Assembly (NCBI RefSeq): GCF_024539675.1
Contig: NZ_JAHHIT010000009.1
Span: forward strand, 1 to 42,203
Length of the DNA stretch: 42,203 bases
Origin: Streptomyces hilarionis
GTDB lineage: Bacteria; Actinomycetota; Actinomycetes; Streptomycetales; Streptomycetaceae
Reading direction: 5' to 3'
A model generated the notes under the pieces. The model was not told the origin of the DNA. It did not search any database and saw only the letters and a list, made by a program, of their open reading frames with translations. Positions 33,902 to 42,203 of the stretch are shown in pieces. The translations under genes were made by a program, and so were the position numbers. Numbering within the stretch: the first letter of the stretch is position 1; each line of letters opens with the position of its first letter.

Positions 33902-34798
33902 GTGGCAGACACCGACCAGCAGACCATGCGGCGCGTCCTGCGCCGGGAGATCGCCGGCACCATCGGCGTCCTCACCGACGAACACGACTTCCGCGCCATG
34001 CGCCGCTACCGCACCTTCCCGTTCGACGACCACGCCACCTACCTCCAGCAGGTCGAAGGCCTGCTGAGGACACGCGCCCTACAGGGCAGCCACACCACGC
34101 TGGCCCTCTTCGACCCGCAGGACTACGCCGCGTACTGCGCGGCCAAGGGCCTCGACGCCGACGACCCCGGCAACCGCACCCGTTTCACGGCCGAGCTCGC
34201 GACCACGGGCCCCACCGTCCCGTACGACGGCCAAGCCCTCGCCGACCTGCTGCCCGCCCTCGTCGACGAAGCCGTCCGACAGGCCACCTGGGAATACGCC
34301 GCCACCCTGCTCGCCCGCCTCGGCCCCTGCGCCACCTGCGGCGAGGACATCGGCCGAGCCGCCTTCACCCGCGCCTCCGACCTCCTCGCCCGCATCCTCG
34401 ACAGCGCACCGCCGGGCGACCGGCATCTCGTCTGCAGCGTCACCGGGACACCCGAAACACTCCTCGCCGTCCTCCAGGCCGACGACGAGAGCGACGACAC
34501 CGGCCCACCGTTCGACGACGCCGAGGCCCTGGAGTTCACCACCGTCCTCGCCCTCGGGCTCGCCACTCGGAGCCCCGGCGGACTGGTCATGCGCACCAGC
34601 GCCCCGGGCGCGCGCGACCAGGTCTACGGATGGCGCCTGCGCGGCGAAGGCCTCGAACCCCTGACCGCCGGCGAGGTCTTCGACGCCTACTGCACCGACG
34701 CCGAGTCCGGCGAACTCATCTCACCCGAGTCCGGCGTCGACTACTGCTTCCCACCGGACCTCGGTCCCCGCGCGCGGCCCCCCGGCCACACCCACTGA
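33902..34798 (+). CDS. Hypothetical protein, unknown family
   Basis: Predicted 298-residue cytoplasmic protein that I do not recognise. Residues 1-75 are helical and Arg-rich (FRAMRRYRTFPFDDHATYLQ), a middle part has CATCGEDIG (Cys-x2-Cys without a second pair), and the C-terminal part is mixed beta (GLVMRTSAPGARDQVYGWRL) with a Gly/Pro-rich end. It has no signal peptide or membrane segment. I chose the GTG at 33902 because AGGGGGA lies a few bases upstream; a start at 33866 lacks a site. It stands alone between a terminator and the convergent ptsI gene. Confidence 0.75.
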   Translation: MADTDQQTMRRVLRREIAGTIGVLTDEHDFRAMRRYRTFPFDDHATYLQQVEGLLRTRALQGSHTTLALFDPQDYAAYCAAKGLDADDPGNRTRFTAELATTGPTVPYDGQALADLLPALVDEAVRQATWEYAATLLARLGPCATCGEDIGRAAFTRASDLLARILDSAPPGDRHLVCSVTGTPETLLAVLQADDESDDTGPPFDDAEALEFTTVLALGLATRSPGGLVMRTSAPGARDQVYGWRLRGEGLEPLTAGEVFDAYCTDAESGELISPESGVDYCFPPDLGPRARPPGHTH

Positions 34799-34822
34799 CC
34801 GACCGGCGACGCCCGCCCACGA

Positions 34823-34856
34823 CAGGGGCGCTCCACCCGAAGGCGGAGCGCCCCTG
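34823..34856. terminator. Shared terminator between the unknown gene and ptsI
   Basis: A perfect 12-bp stem (CAGGGGCGCTCC with its complement) and 10-nt loop lies between two convergent genes and can stop transcription from either side. Confidence 0.8.
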
Positions 34857-34885
34857 CTCACCGCGGGACAGCCGACCCGTTCCGG

Positions 34886-36556
34886 CTACTCCCCGGACAA
34901 CACGGCCTGTGCCGCGTCGCGTGCCTCCTGCGCGCTGTCGCACGCACGCGCGGCGGCCGCGGCACGCTCGCACTGGGCCAGCGTGTACTTCGCCAGAGCG
35001 CTGCGCACGTACGGAATCGACGCCGACCCCATGGAAAGGGAGGTGACGCCCAGACCCGTCAGCACACACGCGAGCAGCGGGTCGGCCGCGGCCTCGCCGC
35101 ACACCCCGCAGCTCTTGCCCTCGGCCCTGGCCGCCTCGGCGGACGCGGCGACGAGGTCGAGCAGCGCGGGCTGCCACGGATCCTGGAGCCGGGACACCGC
35201 CCCCACCTGCCGGTCCGCCGCGAACGTGTACTGCGCGAGGTCGTTCGTCCCCAGGGACAGGAACTCCACCTCCTGGAGGATCGAACGAGCCCGCAGCGCA
35301 GCCGACGGAATCTCGACCATCGCGCCGAACTTCGCCCGCAGCCCCGCGTCGCGACAGGCGTCCGCGAAGGCCTTGGCGTCGGTGCGGTCCGCCACCATGG
35401 GCGCCATGACCTCGAGGTGGACGGGCAGCCCCTCGGCAGCCTTCGCCAGCGCCGTCAGCTGCGTCCGCAGCACGTCGGGGTGGTCGAGCAGGGTCCGCAG
35501 CCCCCGCACACCCAGCGCCGGGTTGGGCTCGTCGGCCGGAGTCAGGAAGTCCAGCGGCTTGTCCGCCCCCGCGTCCAGCACCCGCACGACGACCCGACCC
35601 TCCGGGAACGCCTCGAGCACCTGCCGGTACGCCTCGACCTGCTTCTCCTCGGACGGCGCGTTCTTGCTGTCGTCGAGGAAGAGGAACTCGGTGCGGAACA
35701 GACCGACGCCCTCCGCCCCGGCGTCGAGGGCGGCCGGCACGTCGGCCGGTCCGCCGACGTTCGCCAGCAACGGCACCTTGTGACCGTCGGCGGTCGCCCC
35801 CGGCCCCGTCGAGGCGGCCAGCGCCGCCTTGCGCTCGGCGGCAGCGGCCTCGAGCCGGGCCTTCTTCTCGTCGCTCGGATTCACGTGGACGTCGCCCGTG
35901 CTGCCGTCGACGGCGATCATCGTGCCCTCCGCGAGCTCGCCCGCGCCCGGCAGAGCGACGACGGCCGGCACCCCGAGCGCCCGGGCGAGGATCGCACTGT
36001 GACTCGTCGGCCCGCCCTCCTCGGTCACGAAGCCGAGGACCAGCGTCGGGTCCAGCAGCGCCGTGTCGGCCGGGGCCAGGTCCCGGGCCACCAGCACGTA
36101 CGGCTCGTCGCTGTCGGGCACACCGGGCATCGGAACGCCCAGCAGCCGGGCGACGATACGGTTGCGCACGTCGTCGAGGTCGGCCACCCGGCCCGCCAGG
36201 TACTCACCGGCGCCGGCCAGCAGTTCGCGGTAGGCGGCGAAGGCGTCGTACACGGCCCGCTCGGCCGTGCTGCCGACGGCGATCCGCCGGTCGACGTCGA
36301 CCATCAGCTCGGGGTCCTGGGCCATCATGGCCTGCGCCTCGAGCACCGCCTGCGCCTCGCCCCCCGCCAGGTTGCCGCGCGCCGTCAGGTCGGCCGCCAC
36401 CGCCTCCACGGCCTTGCGGGCGCGCCCCTGTTCGCGCCCCGCGTCCTGCGCCGGGTTCTGCTTGGCAGGCGGTTCGAGCACCGCCGTTCCCATGTGCCGA
36501 ACCTCGCCGATCGCCACACCGTGGCTCACGCCGACGCCTCGCAGCGTTGTCTCCAT
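34886..36556 (-). CDS. ptsI: PTS enzyme I (phosphoenolpyruvate-protein phosphotransferase)
   Basis: Predicted 556-residue cytoplasmic protein, the usual length. The N-terminal half binds HPr and carries the phosphorylated His186 in GGPTSHSAILARALGVPAVV. The C-terminal PEP-binding barrel shows GVGLFRTEFLF, VVRVLDAGADKPL, GAMVEIPSAAL and FLSLGTNDLAQY, with Cys in GVCGEAAADP. It starts the phosphate relay from PEP to HPr, then to EIIA and the sugar permeases. The ATG at 36556 begins at METTLRGVGVSHG; the longer reading would start in the hairpin spacer. It is the second gene of the crr-ptsI operon, 80 bases after crr. In S. coelicolor this operon is under DasR control (known), and the dre site upstream fits. 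Confidence 0.97.
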   Translation of the reverse strand: METTLRGVGVSHGVAIGEVRHMGTAVLEPPAKQNPAQDAGREQGRARKAVEAVAADLTARGNLAGGEAQAVLEAQAMMAQDPELMVDVDRRIAVGSTAERAVYDAFAAYRELLAGAGEYLAGRVADLDDVRNRIVARLLGVPMPGVPDSDEPYVLVARDLAPADTALLDPTLVLGFVTEEGGPTSHSAILARALGVPAVVALPGAGELAEGTMIAVDGSTGDVHVNPSDEKKARLEAAAAERKAALAASTGPGATADGHKVPLLANVGGPADVPAALDAGAEGVGLFRTEFLFLDDSKNAPSEEKQVEAYRQVLEAFPEGRVVVRVLDAGADKPLDFLTPADEPNPALGVRGLRTLLDHPDVLRTQLTALAKAAEGLPVHLEVMAPMVADRTDAKAFADACRDAGLRAKFGAMVEIPSAALRARSILQEVEFLSLGTNDLAQYTFAADRQVGAVSRLQDPWQPALLDLVAASAEAARAEGKSCGVCGEAAADPLLACVLTGLGVTSLSMGSASIPYVRSALAKYTLAQCERAAAAARACDSAQEARDAAQAVLSGE

Positions 36557-36575
36557 CTCACCCGTCTCCCATAGT

Positions 36576-36595
36576 GCGGCGGCCCCTGCCGCCGC
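36576..36595 (-). promoter_or_regulatory. Hairpin between crr and ptsI
   Basis: A perfect 8-bp stem (GCGGCGGC / GCCGCCGC, 4-nt loop) lies in the 80-base gap, 19 bases before ptsI; a smaller stem (CCGTC / GACGG) is near 36616-36631. They could slow RNA decay or lower ptsI expression relative to crr. There is no U-run, so full termination is unlikely. Confidence 0.5.
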
Positions 36596-36636
36596 GGTGG
36601 TTGTCCTGCGTGCCGTCGACCGGGACGGCGTCGGCT

Positions 36637-37086
36637 TCACTGCCAGGAGAACAGAGCGTCGCCGGCCTTCACGTCGCCGCCCTCACGGAGACCGTCGAGC
36701 GCGTCGGCCGTGGCTTCCAGGGCGACGATCGGGCACACCGGGGACTTGCCGGCCGCTTCCACCGCACTCGGATCCCATCGCACGATGCCCTGCCCGCGCG
36801 TGACGGTGTCCCCCTTGTTCACGAGAAGCTCGAAGCCCTCGCCGTTGAGCTGGACGGTGTCGATCCCGAGGTGGGTGAGCACGCCGTGACCTTCGGAGTC
36901 GACGACCACGAAGGCGTGGGGGTGGAGGGAGACGATGACTCCGTCCACGGGCGCGATGGCTTCGGAGGGTTCGCGCACCGGGTCGATCGCCGTGCCCGGG
37001 CCGACCATGGCTCCGGAGAAGACGGGATCCGGCACCGCTGCCAGTCCGATGGCGCGTCCGGCAAGCGGGGACGTCACGGTGGTCAT
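36637..37086 (-). CDS. crr: PTS glucose-type EIIA component (EIIA-Crr)
   Basis: Predicted 149-residue soluble protein. The EIIA-Glc signature GVLTHLGIDTVQLNGEGF holds the phosphorylated His72, and His57 in HPHAF matches the second active-site His. The beta-sandwich is complete (SPLAGRAIGLAAVPDPVFSG at the start). In Streptomyces it passes phosphate from HPr to EIIB/EIIC of the N-acetylglucosamine permease (known) and is encoded with ptsI, as here. The ATG at 37086 has GGGAGG at 6 bases. The leader is about 100 bases and lies beyond a perfect DasR site. Confidence 0.95.
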   Translation of the reverse strand: MTTVTSPLAGRAIGLAAVPDPVFSGAMVGPGTAIDPVREPSEAIAPVDGVIVSLHPHAFVVVDSEGHGVLTHLGIDTVQLNGEGFELLVNKGDTVTRGQGIVRWDPSAVEAAGKSPVCPIVALEATADALDGLREGGDVKAGDALFSWQ

Positions 37087-37178
37087 GGGAAGCCTCCCAG
37101 GGGTGGAGATGTATATGGGCCGTTACCGCTGGTCCAGGACGGCGCACTGTGCAGCAGGGTATGTCACATGAAGTACCG

Positions 37179-37193
37179 GTTCTGCACGAGAAC
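37179..37193. promoter_or_regulatory. Inverted repeat in the crr promoter region
   Basis: GTTCT and AGAAC arms are separated by 5 bases, 93 bases upstream of crr. It lies between the dre site and the gene and could be a second operator or part of the promoter. I could not place the crr -35 and -10 with confidence. Confidence 0.3.
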
Positions 37194-37202
37194 AACCGAT
37201 CC

Positions 37203-37216
37203 GTGGTCTAGACCAC
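37203..37216. promoter_or_regulatory. DasR-responsive element (dre)
   Basis: GTGGTCTAGACCAC is a perfect 14-bp palindrome containing the core TGGTCTAGACCA known for DasR, the GntR-family repressor of N-acetylglucosamine use. It is placed upstream of crr-ptsI, which DasR controls in S. coelicolor. It also lies only 13 bases before a -35-like element of the divergent rRNA operon. Confidence 0.9.
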
Positions 37217-37229
37217 TACCCTAGTCGAT

Positions 37230-37259
37230 TTGCAGCGGCTCTGCGGCCGCGTGTACAGT
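37230..37259 (+). promoter_or_regulatory. Candidate rRNA operon promoter
   Basis: TTGCAG (37230-37235) and TACAGT (37254-37259) are 18 bases apart; transcription would start near 37266. A second -10-like TAGAGT at 37392-37397 hints at a further promoter. Streptomyces rRNA operons usually have several. Confidence 0.5.
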
Positions 37260-37265
37260 CGTACT

Positions 37266-37670
37266 CCTGCTCAAGGGGAGCGACGCGATCAAGCGCGCTC
37301 GTCGAGCAGCACCCAAACTGGTCAGATCCTAACTCTGGATCATCTTTCGCATGTCTGCGGAACGGTGGTCAGGAGGCCGGAAAGACCCTGATAGAGTTTG
37401 AAACGCAAGACCGAAGGGAAGCGCCCGGAGGAAAGCCCGAGAAGTTCGGGTGAGTACAAAGGAAGCGTCCGTTCCTTGAGAACTCAACAGCGTGCCAAAA
37501 ATCAACGCCAGATATGTTGATACCCCGTCCCCGGCCGTGAAAGCCGAGGATGAGGTTCCTTTGAAATAAACACAGCGAGGACGCTGTGAACGGCCGGGCT
37601 CATTCCGCCTGGCTGTTCCGCTCTCGTGATGTGTGCACCGGCTGTATTAATTTACTGGCCGAGTAAACAT
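37266..37670 (+). other. 16S rRNA leader
   Basis: This transcribed spacer of about 400 bases has no gene. It contains a boxA-like element at 37476-37484, a 9-bp stem (37530-37538 with 37590-37598) enclosing a 7-bp hairpin (37571-37588), and AT-rich sequence just before the mature 16S end. The stems are probably used in RNase III processing and antitermination. Confidence 0.7.
37476..37484 (+). promoter_or_regulatory. boxA-like antitermination element, leader copy
   Basis: TTGAGAACT is repeated in the 16S-23S spacer at 39482-39490. Paired copies before 16S and 23S are typical of rrn boxA sites that recruit NusB and NusE. Confidence 0.5.

Positions 37671-42203
<4,533 letters not shown>

Overview
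The window is a very GC-rich chromosomal stretch whose codon use, GTG/TTG starts, 4-bp ATGA/GTGA gene overlaps, Streptomyces-type 16S rRNA and a perfect DasR-type operator all point to the genus Streptomyces. From memory (not checked), the order crr, ptsI, acetoacetyl-CoA synthetase and glycosidase resembles a conserved core region of S. coelicolor. I see no insertion sequence, integrase, prophage, CRISPR array or tRNA gene, so this looks like core chromosome rather than an island.

Left part (1-8.3 kb): a membrane-anchored FtsK/TraB-like P-loop ATPase with a 64-residue membrane protein upstream (minus strand), an ankyrin-repeat protein, a HEAT-repeat-like protein, and a tightly coupled three-gene operon of two GT4 glycosyltransferases and an SGNH/GDSL hydrolase. 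From 8.3 to 13.7 kb lies a minus-strand operon MFS transporter - DUF1445 protein - pxpA - pxpB - pxpC (5-oxoprolinase and a putative partner), divergent from a GntR/FadR-type regulator gene. The intergenic region holds an exact TNGTNNNACNA operator lying between, and overlapping, two candidate promoters.

The centre (13.8-21.0 kb) is the most interesting segment: a three-gene SMC-type locus with the size order of MksF-MksE-MksB / JetA-JetB-JetC (508, 292 and 1543 residues). It has no JetD/MksG-type nuclease gene beside it, an altered Walker B motif (LDNP where a catalytic Glu is expected), and a 29-codon His-rich micro-ORF that bridges the first two genes by ATGA and GTGA overlaps. It is followed, after a shared terminator, by a small membrane protein gene and then by a conservon (22.1-26.6 kb): sensor-kinase-like protein, roadblock/LC7 protein, DUF742 protein and small GTPase. 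The kinase gene has a leader in which its ribosome binding site can be sequestered.

The right part holds a thiolase-like protein with its DUF35 Zn-ribbon/OB partner, a Nudix hydrolase, a GH31 glycosidase, acetoacetyl-CoA synthetase, a protein of unknown function, and the general PTS genes ptsI and crr under a dre (DasR) site. The window ends in an rRNA operon: promoter and leader, complete 16S, a spacer without tRNA genes, and a 23S gene cut by the window end. Several gene ends are separated by long perfect GC-rich hairpins that probably act as terminators.
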